From assembly GCA_026874595.1 (NCBI GenBank), contig CM049308.1, positions 14,215,501 through 14,279,500 on the forward strand: DNA of 64,000 nt, written 5' to 3'. Made by a program: the position numbers and the translations under genes. The first letter of the stretch is position 1. Each line of letters starts with the position of its first letter. The notes beneath the pieces are model-generated. The model was not told the DNA's origin and searched no databases. It saw nothing but the letters and a program-made list of their open reading frames with translations. The DNA comes from Sipunculus nudus. Its lineage: Eukaryota; Annelida; Sipuncula; Golfingiida; Sipunculidae. This document shows, in pieces, positions 1 to 26,262 of this stretch.

Positions 1-449
1 CCGCTCTTGTTGGTCCGATTCTTGGACCTGTACCAGAAACAGTGTTATAAGATTAGCGTAAAAAAGTTGTGTTACGACTGTAAATTATAATATAGACTGA
101 AATAATAACAATACACAGAAGTCAATGGCGAAGATTTATTAACACAAGACGAGAGATAAATGTTGGAATTGACCTATGACACAGGGAACTGTCCCTGAGG
201 GTGCACCTATGGCAGTCTGCGACTGTACATTATGCCTACGTATGAATGTAGCCACGGGGCGGGGCTGCCCTGTGCCGGTATCTACAATGAGTTTATGAAA
301 AAATGACCCCAACAGGAGGCCATCAATAGTACACAAGTGACTTAGGCACACGAGCGGGACTTGCCAGAAGTGATCGCATCAATCACTGTAACACCACAAC
401 TTGTGATTTTTTTTAATTACTTCCACATACAAGCAAGAAATCGTTAATG
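1..449. other. No recognisable gene
   Basis: Unique-looking DNA with moderate CpG content. A CTGTTTCTGGTACAG tract on the minus strand near base 30 resembles a splice acceptor, but no conserved peptide follows it before the window edge. The open frames here match nothing I know. Confidence 0.3.
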
Positions 450-1560
450 ATAAATTTCTCGCGCATGCGCAGTGATGGTTAGTGATCCTGAAGCAGTGGA
501 TAGGCAGATCAATAAATGGTTTCGAATAAACCTGATAACATTTGACAACGGATTTATGATTCAGTTTCGTATGGTGTTACAGTGAGAGTTGGATCAACAT
601 CCCGGCTGTCCAAACACTCGTGCCGCCCAACGCTAATGTTCACTGTATGTAAACTTCATACACCGCACATCACAAACACATACAGATTCAAGTGAGCAAG
701 CCATCTAGTGTTATAAATAGCTTATTCCAGTAGAATGGTTAATAAATCAAAGTATACTCCCCGATAGGTGAAGCACACAGCACATTAAGGCATGTTTATA
801 TAAACACTCAAATTACAAAAGAATATATATGTATATATTTATACTCATGGATGTATATAATATATATGTTCCTGTTGTGGTATAAGATACAATGTTTATC
901 CTGTACAACACAGCTGGCCGTAGCAATTCCAGAAAGGATTCGTTTGATACAAGCAAGCCTGTCGCCGCAGGGGGAGTTGGGTACTACCGTTAAATGTACA
1001 TACACATTTCAGTGATAAGAAAGGTACCCCCACAGGCAGAATGACGTCATTGAATGCATAAATCTATCGGGTTAAAAGTCTACTTCTACATGAAAGGATA
1101 TGAGAGCTCCAATGCAAACAAATATTTTACCACCTCGAAACAAATGACATCACAGGTGACGTCACAATTACAGAACAAGAAAAAAAAACTTTATGAACCT
1201 ATGAAATAGGAAGATAGGCGGCAGTATCATTCATTGACAAGTATTTTTTTATACAATTTGCGTTTACGTTCCTACGAATAATTTTCCTTTAATGAAGGCA
1301 TTGGTTGGGGCACTGCAGTGGACAGTTTGGCCCCAGTGCAATAGATTCGGACAAAGACAAACATTGCTACTTAATAAAAAGATTCACTCACGGGCGTATG
1401 GTTGCGTACGCAGCACACGCGGCCAATAACAAGATGATGTGACAATCACGTGATGCATACGTGGCGGCAACTGATTGGCCGAAAGACGGGAAGACAAAGC
1501 GTTAAAGACAAAACTTCTGCCTGAACCTTCAATTGTCAGCGGACTAGATTTCCCGGAAAC
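450..1560. promoter_or_regulatory. Candidate promoter/enhancer region with NRF1, CRE, E-box and CCAAT motifs
   Basis: The segment holds a full NRF1-type palindrome GCGCATGCGC (461-470), two perfect CRE palindromes TGACGTCA (1042-1049, 1157-1164), a CCAAT box (1423-1427), a palindromic TCACGTGA box (1446-1453) and an inverted CCAAT box (1474-1478), in DNA with more CpG than its surroundings. Such motif groups mark animal promoters. The driven gene is not visible; it may start here and run off the left edge. Motif matches alone do not prove activity. Confidence 0.4.
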
Positions 1561-2134
1561 AAAGTACTACCATATCGTATTGCTACAAAAATGAACATAT
1601 CACACACAAATAGTTCCCTTTCTAAAGCATCCTTACTGAGATTCTTCGGCTAATTTTTAAATATAATTCCCAGCAAATATGACATTCTGACCTTACAACC
1701 GGACCTCCCATCCTATTATGCAAATGTATACTTTCAGTATCCTGGATGGATTTTGTATATTGATCAAATTAATCGGACCTTCTCCGATAAAAGCGCTCAC
1801 TAAGAACACAGGTACACACAACTATTCTTGTGAAAATAATAATAATAATAACAACAACTCAACACATGAGCATTACTACCAGGTTAATAATAACAAAAAG
1901 AGCGTGAGATCATGGTTTCATCCCAATACCTCGCACCGTACTGATATTAATCTATAACATGTACACGACAGATTACGTTTGGCGAATTTGAAAATCCAAA
2001 CCCGACTTTAGCGATACAGCTAGTGGTTTCATCCGAAAGTTTATTTCCATTTGCTGTTTAAATAAATTTTCCAAAGCACTTGGTACCATCTATTAACAAG
2101 AGTGGTTAAAAATTCAAAATGCAACATGGATAAC
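1561..2134. other. No recognisable gene; short AAT run
   Basis: AT-rich, with a short interrupted AAT/AAC run near 1836-1860. No coding signal. Confidence 0.3.
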
Positions 2135-2187
2135 CATTCGGAGCTCCTCGGCCGAAGCCAACCGATTCGGCCGAGGAGTTCCGAATG
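2135..2187. repeat. Near-perfect inverted repeat (22-bp arms, 9-nt loop)
   Basis: Left arm 2135-2156 and right arm 2166-2187 are reverse complements with one mismatch (GAGCTCC against GAGTTCC), which would be a G-U pair in one RNA strand. The arms are GC-rich and contain the palindromes GGAGCTCC and TCGGCCGA, in contrast to the AT-rich flanks. Confidence 0.85.
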
Positions 2188-4056
2188 CCTGGGTGACAAG
2201 TGTAGCAGGACGACGATCTGCATCAGGTTCCTTTGAAAATAATTGTTATTTACGGTAACAACCGCTTTGTTTATAAGTGAGATTAACTATGGTGTTTTTA
2301 TAGTATTCAAACGCTGACAAATTAAGAAGTTTAAAATAACTATCTTTTTGATTAAGCGTTTGCTCAATAAAGTAAACCTATGTGTATTCTCGTCGGCAAA
2401 CCAGTCAAATGTACAAGATTATACAAAGAAATTATCCAGTTTTTATGCCTTACTCAAATGTATCGCGTTTCACTAAACGAGCAAACAATTGGGGGGTTAT
2501 AGCGCGATAGCGGTTTTAACATATTTTAAGGTTTATCTCATTACCCTTTAGAACACACTCTGTGGAAAGCTGAGGATATAGTGTTTGCCTGCAATAGCGT
2601 ATAATAAATTTACAAGTTATAGGTATATTATAACAGGCGGTACAGCGTAATGTACCTGAATCACTCCGTCATTCAAAGATACGCGCCATTCTCTTTTTAT
2701 ACGTAAACTTGCCCAGCTTGTGAAGTTGATTTTAAGTGGCATATTTCAGCAGTCCGGCGAAATGTATTTATAAAGAAGAGACTCGGATTTTGTAAACTAG
2801 TGACATGCGGCCTTATATTGCAGTTGTAGCAACTTGTGCAGGCAAGTTTCTGTATCTAGGATGGAACCTTTTATCTTTGGTTCTCACAATATATTTTGCC
2901 TACCACATCAGTCTAATTAGAATAATGCAAACGTTATTCATACAGAAAAACAAAATTCTTTTGGGTATTTTGCGCAAATTAAGGGATAATGAATATGTTA
3001 TAATTTGGCACTAAAATTACTGATTAGTATAACCTGTCGCGTAAATTAACTTTAATTGGAATCGTTGATATTAGAAAATCAGAACACCCATCTGACAAAC
3101 AGGTTACCAAAGCGGCCTGGGTCGGACCTGAGAGATTAGTACAACTCTGCCAGGTGTCGCTAACAGTACTTTCTATTAAATTGTGCACAGTGCGTAAATA
3201 CAAACATTACTTTTGTCTAATTTCATATTTGACCTTCATTCACTGTCCACAGATAATTTAATATTAAATTTTGGTATTTTATCACAACATGATTACAGCA
3301 GTTCCATTTAAATACCTACATATTTGTATGAAATATTAAAGATACAGTATATTTCCTTTAAAAATATTTAAAAAGATCCCCTATTAGTATACTTTGTAGC
3401 CCTAGCTTCGAACACTTTTTCAACAAAAAAGTACACAGAAAAAGCACAGAAATTAAATTATAAAATTTTCCCTTCTTATATCAAAAGGGAAATCATTGGC
3501 ACATGGTACATTCTAAAAATACAAGTCTTTTGAGTCAAAAATAAAATCTGATCACCGTGGTGATTCAGGTTATACAACATAAATTTCTCAGATATATCTG
3601 TGGACCAAGAACAAAATTAGCACGATGAACATGTTTACTTTTCAATTCTTGTCTCAACACTGTAATTATCAAATGAACAATCTGGACGGGACTGGACCTA
3701 GAACAAAATTAGCATGACGAACATGTTTACATTTTCAATTCTGGTGTCCGCACTGTTATTTTTTTCAAATAACCACACTGTTCAGGTGATTTAACACACA
3801 GCAATTAGGATAGGCCGATTTCTCGGAAAATTTGCGTGATTAGCACACCCACAATGAAAGAAAATTACCCTATTCTAAAGCCAATGTGGACAGACGTGTT
3901 TTAGAACCGACAGGAGCAACAAGCAGAAGGGTGAAGTAAATCTGCAGGGTTACAATACAGTAAAATAATAAAGAGTCGACATGACACACCTGACTAGCAT
4001 CACTGACAATACAAACTTGACCTCGTTGCCTTTCTGTACCTCAGTGCATAACACCC
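2188..4056. other. AT-rich non-coding DNA, small local duplication
   Basis: No exon recognised. A 30-40 bp stretch (ggaccaagaacaaaattagcacgatgaacatgtttac, in part) near 3602 recurs imperfectly near 3693, a local duplication about 90 bp apart. Confidence 0.35.
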
Positions 4057-4058
<2 letters not shown>

Positions 4059-4116
<58 letters not shown>

Positions 4117-4118
4117 AA
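4059..4118. repeat. (TA)n microsatellite
   Basis: About 28 uninterrupted TA units, followed by an interrupted TATG/TATA tail. Expected to be length-polymorphic. Confidence 0.95.
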
Positions 4119-7100
4119 ACAAAAAGTATCTTCAGATAATAATAAATAGTTCTGATTTAATATTGCACTCAAAACACTCCTCTGTAATAAATCTGTACAA
4201 TCGTATAACATGGCCACACATACACTCACATTAACAACCTGTCATAGTTTAAAAGTTTAAATGCATGAACTGACATGCAATGCCATCTGGAGAATGTAAA
4301 TGTTACTAATGTCCTCATTGTGAACTGGTACATAGAATCATTATGGTATCTACAATGAACAAGATTTACCCTCTGTTGACATGACATTAAGGACTGCTTT
4401 CATATATCCTGATATAATTATGGCATTTACACCTGCTGCTTGTAATATTAACATTACACCAAGGATATACCTGATTGGTCAGAAAGAGCATGAATATTCA
4501 TTGACAAGAGTATTTCCCTTAACTTTTGTGGTACCAAATATAACCATCCCAGTCTCTGAGAAACAAGGATATGTTATTCAACGTTACACCAAGCATTGTG
4601 ATACATAGACAAATATTTTATTTGTGTCATCATATGGCCCTGTACCAATACACTGGTGTTGTATAACCATCTAAGGGAAAGTACGATATTTAACTAGTGA
4701 CCTCCAGCATTTAATAATAGTAAGTGGTGAAGCACATGCAAGAAGGAACATCACTGGCCAGAAACCAGTTTATCAGCATCTGATTGGCTTTCCACCACAT
4801 GATCAAACCAATAGGAGGGACCGTTTCTTTTTTTCCTCAACAGAGAAGAGCAAATGACTTCAAATAAAGCTCTTGATACAACTTTTAATGTATCTTATCA
4901 AGTTTGGTACCATGTAAGAAGTCTCATGATTACATTTTGTACTAAAAGCGTGTCATTACAACCCTAGTAAATACTGTACCACCTAAAACGTGAAATCTTA
5001 TTTAAGCTGGGTCACCTTCAGTACCAAAGTCACCCTATTATAGCAGTCTCTTATATCTGACCTGCTGTGTGCCACCTTCACCAGGATTTACTGTAAATAA
5101 AATAGTAATTTTAGTCTATTTTGTAATTGAAATTCACCATCGTTAATTTTAAGTTCATTTTAATTTTGTGAATTTCAAATGTCCTGATAATCATTTTTTT
5201 TCTGAATGCTTTCTTATCTGAACATTCATCCCCTGTGCAGTCCTGACAACAGATACTTTACTGTAAACAACAGTACAGATACTGGATACATTATACATGT
5301 TATCATGAATATGTTTTATATCTCATCTTTACTCATCAAACTATGCTTTTTTGCATCATCTTACTAACCACACTTACCCTTAATACGACATCACAAATAC
5401 CACATTAAAATTAGTTTTCACAAGTTTTAAATGGTCCATAAAAAAAATAAAAAGACAAATAAATTAATGAAGGATAGTTCAAGAGGGGCTGCAAGCTTAG
5501 TGTAATAATAAATAAAGCAGGAGTATAGCACATGACATTTAAATAAAGTAGACATTGGCAGCTTAGATTAAATGCAAAGTTTAGTCCCTCGTTGGCATCC
5601 TGAAGATTTGTAATGACACTAAAATACTTCACACTTACATACAGAAGTTTAGTCAGTTTCTTCATCATGGAAATGGTCATGTTGTAAACAATGGAGTATT
5701 GGCTTGATAACTGCTTTTGTTAAAAAAAAATTTCAGAGAGATTATAAATTTAGTATATATAACTTGGAGAGAGACAGTGCTGTTAGAAAACATATGAAAG
5801 TGGCTACAGCATAAGACACAGCCCAATATTAAGAAGTAAAGATATCCATGAGATTCCTGATAAAGACACCTCTATTTTTAGGTCTGGGTGTTAAGAATAA
5901 CAGTATGTTAATGGCCAGGTTTCTTGTTTGAAAAATGTTTATACAAACAGCTGAATATCAAGATAACAGTTCAGATCAATTATGTTGCAAGATTTTCAGT
6001 AAAATATTTACTGCATTTACTTGCATATGATTGCCAAAGCAATTAATAACCTATCAATTCTTCTTATAGCAATATTTACTGCATGAACAATGCAAGGGGG
6101 TGTGTGATGGGGGGGGGGGGGGGGGGGCAGAGAACTGGTGAGATGAAATGCTGTAATGGCAGAATGAGATGGTGATAGGTGGTTATGGTCAATGTAAAGT
6201 GGGTTTTTGGCAAGGTTTTTTTCATGTGTTAACCCTCCAACCTCAAATTTCTTTTAATAAAAAAAATAATAAACTTTTTCATTTGCATGGTTATCAACAG
6301 CTATATTTTACCTGCTTGTAGTTAATATGAGCGGGGTACACATCAACAGACTTAAAGCAATATACCTGTGGTACTGATATAGCCTAACAATATTGCTGGC
6401 TTGAGATTTAAACCGAGGCTTAAGACTCACTGGTCATTTGTTTCAAATGGTGCCAATGAGCTATGATAGCAATTAAGCATTTATGTATGATAATTATACA
6501 TTTAACAGAATTTTTTTAACAGTTCAAACAATTTTTAATTTTCCCTTCATCATATGCCTTCATTTCCTCCACAATGTTTGTAAATCTACTAATTAAACAA
6601 GTTTGGCCTTGAAAGATTTGAATGTATGATGCTTTAATGCCTTTTGGGAGGACACAATTTAAAAATAAAAGAGCAAGTTTACAGAGATTTGAAATTAACT
6701 TCCTGACCATACTATGGTGAATAAAATAAACATGAAAATTAATATTTAATGAAGAAATGGTTAATGATGCAAAAGTGTTTGAAAAACCATCAAAAGATGA
6801 CAAGAAGTTAATGATAGGAGGGGGTGGGGGGGGGGGGGGGGGTTGCATCCTTCAATAAAAGGGCATCTTTTTTTGGATATGAACAGTGGATACAAATTAA
6901 ATGGGAATTAGGGCAATAGTGGGCAGTGTAATATGAGCAATACATGTATGACAGATCTTTACCTTGATGAGAACTCAACTGCAATGGCCAGTGAGGCAGA
7001 GTACTGGAAAATTAGAATAGCCAAATCAGCACATATGGAATCTCACTTAACTTATTCAGTCAGTATCAATTTTTATCTGCATTTTCACGCATTTTCCATC

Positions 7101-8754
7101 AATATGGATCTGCATTCCATCAATATGGAATTGTAGCTTTACAGAGTAGAAGACTAGGTATTACACAGCAGAGGGCAACAGCTGTATAATATGGACTGCA
7201 GATTAACCACACAACTGATGGCAGACACTGTTAACCAGTATGTTGGTGAGCCACTCCATATAAAATTTCCAATATTAGTATTTGTTGTGGTAATACGTGC
7301 TGTTGTGCAAGATTTTATAAATTAACTGATATCCCCACCTGATGAAAACAATTTGATATGGATATAACATAAATAACATGAAACGAGACGGGAATAAGGA
7401 AAACATCCACACAGAACATACAGGTTAAAAGAGTTCTCTAAAAAAAAAGATATTCCTGGGCCAGGTTGAGAACAGAAACATAAATGGCAAGAAACCTCAA
7501 CAAATATTCTAAATGCAAATTGACACACACCTACACGCACTGATGAAAATAAAACAACTTGGCCTCTGTATGGTGTATGGTATAAATAACACGCTGATAC
7601 ACCTAGCATATCTCTGGTCCAACTGTAGGTACTGAGTTTAAGTTATAACATGATTAGCAAGCAATGTGGCTGGAAAAACTACTGTCATCCACACCAATCT
7701 ACTAACAAATTAGAAAAAAAATTGTGCACAATGGTTATATTATGCTGACATGATCAGAGTGAAAATTCCTCATAGCTTACCAGCTGTAACCATTTATAGA
7801 TAGTAATATTTACAATCTAATTGATAAGCTTTTGCTGTTAATAAATCATCTAAGAATGAATTCAATACAATGGCACCATATTACAGATTGCCATTTTGGC
7901 TATATCAACAAGTGGTCTATAAGAATTGCATTCAAACCCAGTCATACCTCAACCTTTAAAGAATACATATCACAACAAATTTAACAGGGTAGTGCCATTT
8001 TGATTAGTGACTGACTTGATTTTTTAATATTTGTCACATTAGAATTCACAACTAATATTATTACTAATAAAATGAGATTCACTGAAGAAGGAAATTATGC
8101 CTATTCTGCTGGCGATGCACAAATGACTAGTATTTTTCTGCTATCAACAGTATAAGCAGTCCCTGGGTAACTTATAGGTTAGACTATGCTATTTCCTGGT
8201 CTTGTTGTATGGTATCAATACTGTACAATATCACGTATATTTCAGGATTATGGTCATTTCTGTAAACTGTTTGGTGTGCTTATGTATATACTTGGTGACA
8301 TGAGATCATTGAGATTTAATGATTTAAAATACACATTTCCCTTGTTTGCTCAAGGTAGTGCTGATTGCTGACACTTATGAAAAAATCTGAATAACTACAT
8401 CTTAATATTGCAGAAATGAGATACCCAAAAACATATATGTTTTACATAGTATTACTTACTACTCATGCCATCATTTTCCATTTTAAGTCTAATTTAAAAA
8501 TGAACACAAACTGGTATTTTTTTCCTGGATTTGCAAAGTTCCTAAAATTGTAGGGTGATATTCAGTGACCGGAAATAGGCTAGTGTAACCTAGACTAGCA
8601 TCCCAGGTAACTGAGACTAGTGGCCTGGGTAACTGAGACCAGTGGCTCGGCCCCAACAGCTTAGCCCATGATTGTGGCCAAGTTTCCTCTTTCACACTTG
8701 CATTGCCTCTCTTTCGTTATAGAAAATTTGATAAGTACTAAGTACAAAGAATCC
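4119..8754 (-). other. Region downstream of the PKC stop: probable 3' UTR and intergenic DNA
   Basis: Lies directly 3' of the kinase stop codon on the minus strand. No other exon was recognised on either strand. Two long G tracts are present (6109-6127 and 6826-6842, G on the plus strand). The 3' UTR limit is unknown; several TTTATT words (AATAAA on the minus strand) exist, for example near 4619, but none is clearly a poly(A) signal. Confidence 0.4.
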
Positions 8755-21595
<12,841 letters not shown>

Positions 21596-22500
21596 CTACA
21601 ATGTGATTAAGAAAAAGAGAGTTAAAAGGTGTCAATATTAGTTCCTCAACACAGACAGGTCACAACAACATACAATCATATATACATTGATTCTGTTATT
21701 ACAAAGTCACCGCAAAACAAAGTCAAAGTTCTGCAATACAATGTCACCACAACATAAATCATGTGAAGGAGATTTAAACCAGAATGAGGTTGTTTTTGCA
21801 AAGCAAAAACAGATATATGTCTCCTCTCCCTGAGTGACTCCGACTTTTCTTCAAAGTCATAGCATTCACAAATAATTTCTATTCCAACTTGATTTAACCT
21901 TGAGATGAAGGTCAAGGTCACTAGTTTTTAAACACTTCTGAGATTTTGAGATGTTTATAGAAAACCATCTGATAGATGACATATGATGGAAGTGTACAAA
22001 GTCTCTCACAGCCATTTAAATGGAAAACCATCTGATAGATGACACATGATGGAAGTGCACCATGGCTGTCAGAGCTATTTAGTTGGAAAACCATTACGCT
22101 GAGTTATCCTGAGCATAACAGCAAAATTATGTGCAAGGGTCAAATCCAGACTGATTGTCAACAGTTGGAGTTTAAATCCTCGCCAGGTTCTTGAAGTTCT
22201 TCATTGTTTTGACACACTTTTCTCTTGACATTAGCCTGCATACTCATAAATATTAGGGTCATGATCCTCTATTCATCCATTTTTCACAACTATCAGTTAA
22301 ACAAGTACTCCTTTGCATACCCTTGGATGTTTGAAACAACTTTTTTCAGGGATTATGTGAAGTCATAGTTCATGCGCAATTGAGGGCAAGCTTGAGGTGC
22401 CTTAAGTCGTCATTTAAATGAAAAACAATTTGTTTGATAATGGGGGATAGACAAAAAGATAACACTGTTTTAATAACATAAATAATAAACTAGATGTGTC
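21596..22500. other. Intronic repeat-derived DNA with a 67-bp tandem duplication
   Basis: AAAACCATCTGATAGATGAC (21961 and 22024) starts two near-identical units. It is preceded by the AAGGTCAAGGTCACTAG word also seen near 30000-30500. No exon recognised. Confidence 0.5.
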
Positions 22501-25500
22501 AAACAACACCCATGCCCCCGCCTGGAGCAAATTAGAAATATTTGTTAAAGTTTGTAAAATTTTCTATGTTCAGGAGCAGTCATACAGTCAAAAGTAGGTG
22601 AACCAGGAAAAAATGCGAACTACATCTGTAAATGGTCATTATGCATCCACACACCAAAATTAGGCCATTATCTGCAAGCATTGTGATAAAAAGACCTTAC
22701 ATGTGCATTTCTCATGAAAATTCCAAATTTTATGAAATTTCTATGTACAAGAGCTGTGATACGGTCAAAAGTTAGACAACTGTGATGAAACGCAAACTAA
22801 ATCTGTAACTGGTCATGATCTAGCGAGGTACAATAAATCAGGTCAATTTCTGCAAGCATTGAGAAAAAAAGTCTGTACATGTGAATTTATCATGAAAATT
22901 TCTATTTCCATTAAATTTTCTGTTCTTTGGGCGTCATACGGGGCAAAACGCAAACTCCATCTGTAACTGGTCATAATTCAGCCACACACCAAAATTAGGC
23001 CAATATCTGCAAGCATTACAAAAACAAGGGACCTATGGGTCACGACGCTCAGCTGTTATATATGATAAAAAATATTATTTAGAAATGAGGCACATGCTGG
23101 TTTTGTGTGGTAATAAATATAAGCTGTATTATGAGTTGTTGTTGTTTAGCTTATGTATGATTTTGATAGTACCTTTGGAGACAGGGAAGAGGATTGATTT
23201 CATTTATTTTATTAACAAATGGAGTACTATTGTCACACAGATTTTGACTTGGCCATATAACTTATAAGCAGAACATATAATATAAGAGTTTAACTATTTA
23301 TTAAAAAAATTACAAATATTGTCCCAAATATAATTTTTATTAAAAATCATAAGAGAATCATATGATTTTTTAAAATGAAATATAACTGATATGATTATTA
23401 AAATAATATTAAAGAATATATTCATGAATGCATTCATGAATACATTTTGAAAGTATTTGCACGAGTATTCATATACTTTCATTTTTACCTGAATTCCCAT
23501 TCTTTATGCAAGAAATTTTATAATGGAGTACATAATCATATTCGTATTTAAATACAATTACAAAGTATTTGCACCATGTCTGGTATTTATTCAGTTTTCA
23601 CCAAACAATGATTTTGAGAATCCAGAATATACAAAATTCACACATTTAAATAATGATCATAAGTACCTGGTTTTATGGCTTTTATTTATATTAAAAAATA
23701 ACTGTAAAAAATTCATTTTGGACTAATTTCACATCAATGTACACACTAGACACAGTAGGAATCTAGATTAATATTATCAACTGCATCTTTGTCTATCATT
23801 AATTTCCTTCATATAATCCCTAATGATTAGTAATGAATAATATGATTTACTTCTTTATCATTAAAAATGAACTGAAAAATGCCATAGGTGACTGCATGGT
23901 GTTATTTGGAATATGTGACATTCTACCCATCGATACAAGATTCTTATATCATCAGTAACTGCAAGTTAATTTCCTGTTATTATAAACTAACAAATTCCTT
24001 TTCTATTTTTCTTTAATTTGTTATTAAAAACCAAGAAAAATTTATTAATTTATTGTTTATTGTTATGTTGTTGGTTAAAACTACTAGATGAGTTGGGTTG
24101 GACACCTGGATCAACTGTGGCTGGCCATAAGCTGCCTGGATTCTCGCCTCAAGCGTGCATAATTTGATGAAAGGTCAACAAGGTCAACATACAGGTGACT
24201 CAAGAGGGGCTGGAGAGAGCCAAAGACTGACAGGGTCTCATAAAAAACATTAATAAAAGCTACAATATTTGGCCAATTTCTTTCAGCTTTCTAAATTAAA
24301 AGCTGAAAACCTTATGTGTGCATGATATGAAAATTATATCAACAGTGCTCTCAGGAAACAAACGTGCCATGGTCACAGTTGGGCAAAATTTAAGGTACTA
24401 ATTTTATATTTATAACTTATAAAATTTGAAAAATTCAGAACTAATTTTGGGTATTCAATTGAATCTTGATTAAAAATGTTACATCCCTGACAATAAAATT
24501 TCTAGCTTCAGCAATGCCCTTGTTAAGGGAGTAAATATATTTCTTGATTTTTTACAAAGTGCATTATGTTTGGGCCCATAACTTAAAAAATACACAATAC
24601 TGACATCATTTCTGGCATGTGCATAGCGAATGTATAGAAAAATATGTATATTATATATGATCAAAGTCAGATCAGTGGTTTTGATATTAGGCAGTCTTAA
24701 AGAGTAACAATGAGTTTTTAATGGAAAAGTGAAGTTTTTCATTGATATCTCGAAGGAATTAAGTCCTAGTGACCAAATTCTTGGCATGGTAGGGGATTTT
24801 GGAGAAATCTAACTGTATGCCAAATTTAAGGAACTTAGAACTGAAGCTCGGGAGCTGAGCTCTAGCAAACTGCATAACACTAGCAATATGTGACATGGTG
24901 CTTGAAAACTTGAATAAAATCTACAGTTTTTGATCAACTGGTTTCAAATTTTTGGTGTTAACAGTTGAAATGCTAACAAAAACATGCTGTGTAAATTAAA
25001 TCCACAGCAGTTACAGCAAAAAAACGTGCCATGGTCAAAGTTGGGCAAAATTTAAGGTACCAATTTTTTATTTTTGCCAATATTTTAAAAAATTTAAAAG
25101 ATTTTGATCTAATTTTGGGTATACAATTTAATTTTGATTAATATAAGTAATATTACTGGAAAATAAGTGCTTAGCTTTAACAAGTTTTGTGTTAAGTGAT
25201 AAAATTTCTTTCCTGATTATTTACAAAATGCATTATGTTTGGGCCCATAACTTTTTTAAATTATATAATACAGACCTAATTTCTGGCATGTACATAGGAA
25301 TTATATAGAGGATTAATTATAGGAAATATGAGGAAAAACAGATGAGTGGTTTTGATATTAGGCAGTCCTGAAGTGTGAAAATAGGTTTTTAATAAAAAAT
25401 TGAGGTTTTTCCTTAATTTCTCAAAGGAATGAAGTCGCAAAGACCCAGTTTTCGGCTTGGTAGGAGATCTTGGGGACATCTAACATTATGCTGAATTTTG

Positions 25501-26262
25501 AATTCCTAGGTCTTACGGTTTCAAAACGTGCCACATCTACGGACGGACGGACGGACGGACGGACGGACAGACGGACGGACGACGGACAATGGACCATGAC
25601 TATAGCTCAGATGACTTATAGTCAGCTGAGCTAAAAAATCTGTACATGTGCAATTATCATGAAAATTTCTATTTTTCATGAAATTTTCTTTGTTCAGGAT
25701 CTGTCATACGGTCAAAAGTAGGTCAACTGGGATGAAACGCAAACTCAATCTGTGACTAGTCATAATTTGACCACACACCAAAATTCAGGCTAATATCGGC
25801 AAGCATTGCAAAAAGAAATCTGTACATGTGCATTTATCATGAAAATTTCAATTTTTCATGAAATTTTCTATGTACAGGATCTGTCATACAGTCAAAAGAA
25901 TTAAAGTCAACCGAGACAAAACAGGAACTCGATCTGTAAATGGTCATTATGCACTCACACACCAAAAATAAAGCCAATATCTGCAAGCATTGCAAAAAAA
26001 GGCCATACATGTGCGTTTCTCATGAAAATTTCTATTTTTCATGAAATTTTCTATGTTCAGGAGCTGTCATACGGTCAAAAGTAGGTCAACCGGGACGATC
26101 TGTTACTGGTTATTATCTGCCTACACATAAAAATCAGGCCAATATCTGCAGGCATTGAAAAAAAAGGTCTGTACAACTGTTTGATTTCGGAATGATGGAA
26201 GGACAGAATGATGGACATGGGTAAAATTATATGCCCTGGCAACTATGTGGGGGGGGGGGGGT
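22501..26262 (+). repeat. 180-bp tandem array interrupted by a hairpin-end element
   Basis: Unit features: TCATACGGTCAAAAGTAGGT, AACGCAAACT, CACACACCAAAATTAGGCCA, TCTGCAAGCATTG, TGTACATGTGCATTTATCAT. Three units lie at 22501-23023 and three or more at 25638-26180. The break at 23023/25638 falls in the A-run between GCAAGCATT-like and TCTGTACATG words, exactly where uninterrupted units are continuous. The right end is a G-rich tract at 26249-26280. Confidence 0.8.
23023..25638 (+). mobile_element. Hairpin-end element copy C (2.6 kb)
   Basis: Starts AACAAGGGACCTATGGGTCA and GACGCTCAGCTG. Ends with (GGAC)n, GGACAATGGACCATGAC and the hairpin 25603-25633, then an A-run. The interior has only short non-conserved frames. 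Two half-repeats begin CGTGCCATGGTCA near 24365 and 25023. Its insertion site inside the 180-bp array fixes both ends. Nearly identical to the copy at 33262-35909. Confidence 0.8.

Noticed and set aside
3105-3165. tRNA-like stretch (GGTCCGACCCAGG on the minus strand)
   Set aside because: Spacing between the A-box-like and B-box-like words is far too short and no cloverleaf can be drawn.
25530-25590. GGAC-repeat tracts as a CRISPR-like array
   Set aside because: Simple 4-bp repeats without spacers, in an animal genome, as part of a transposable element end.
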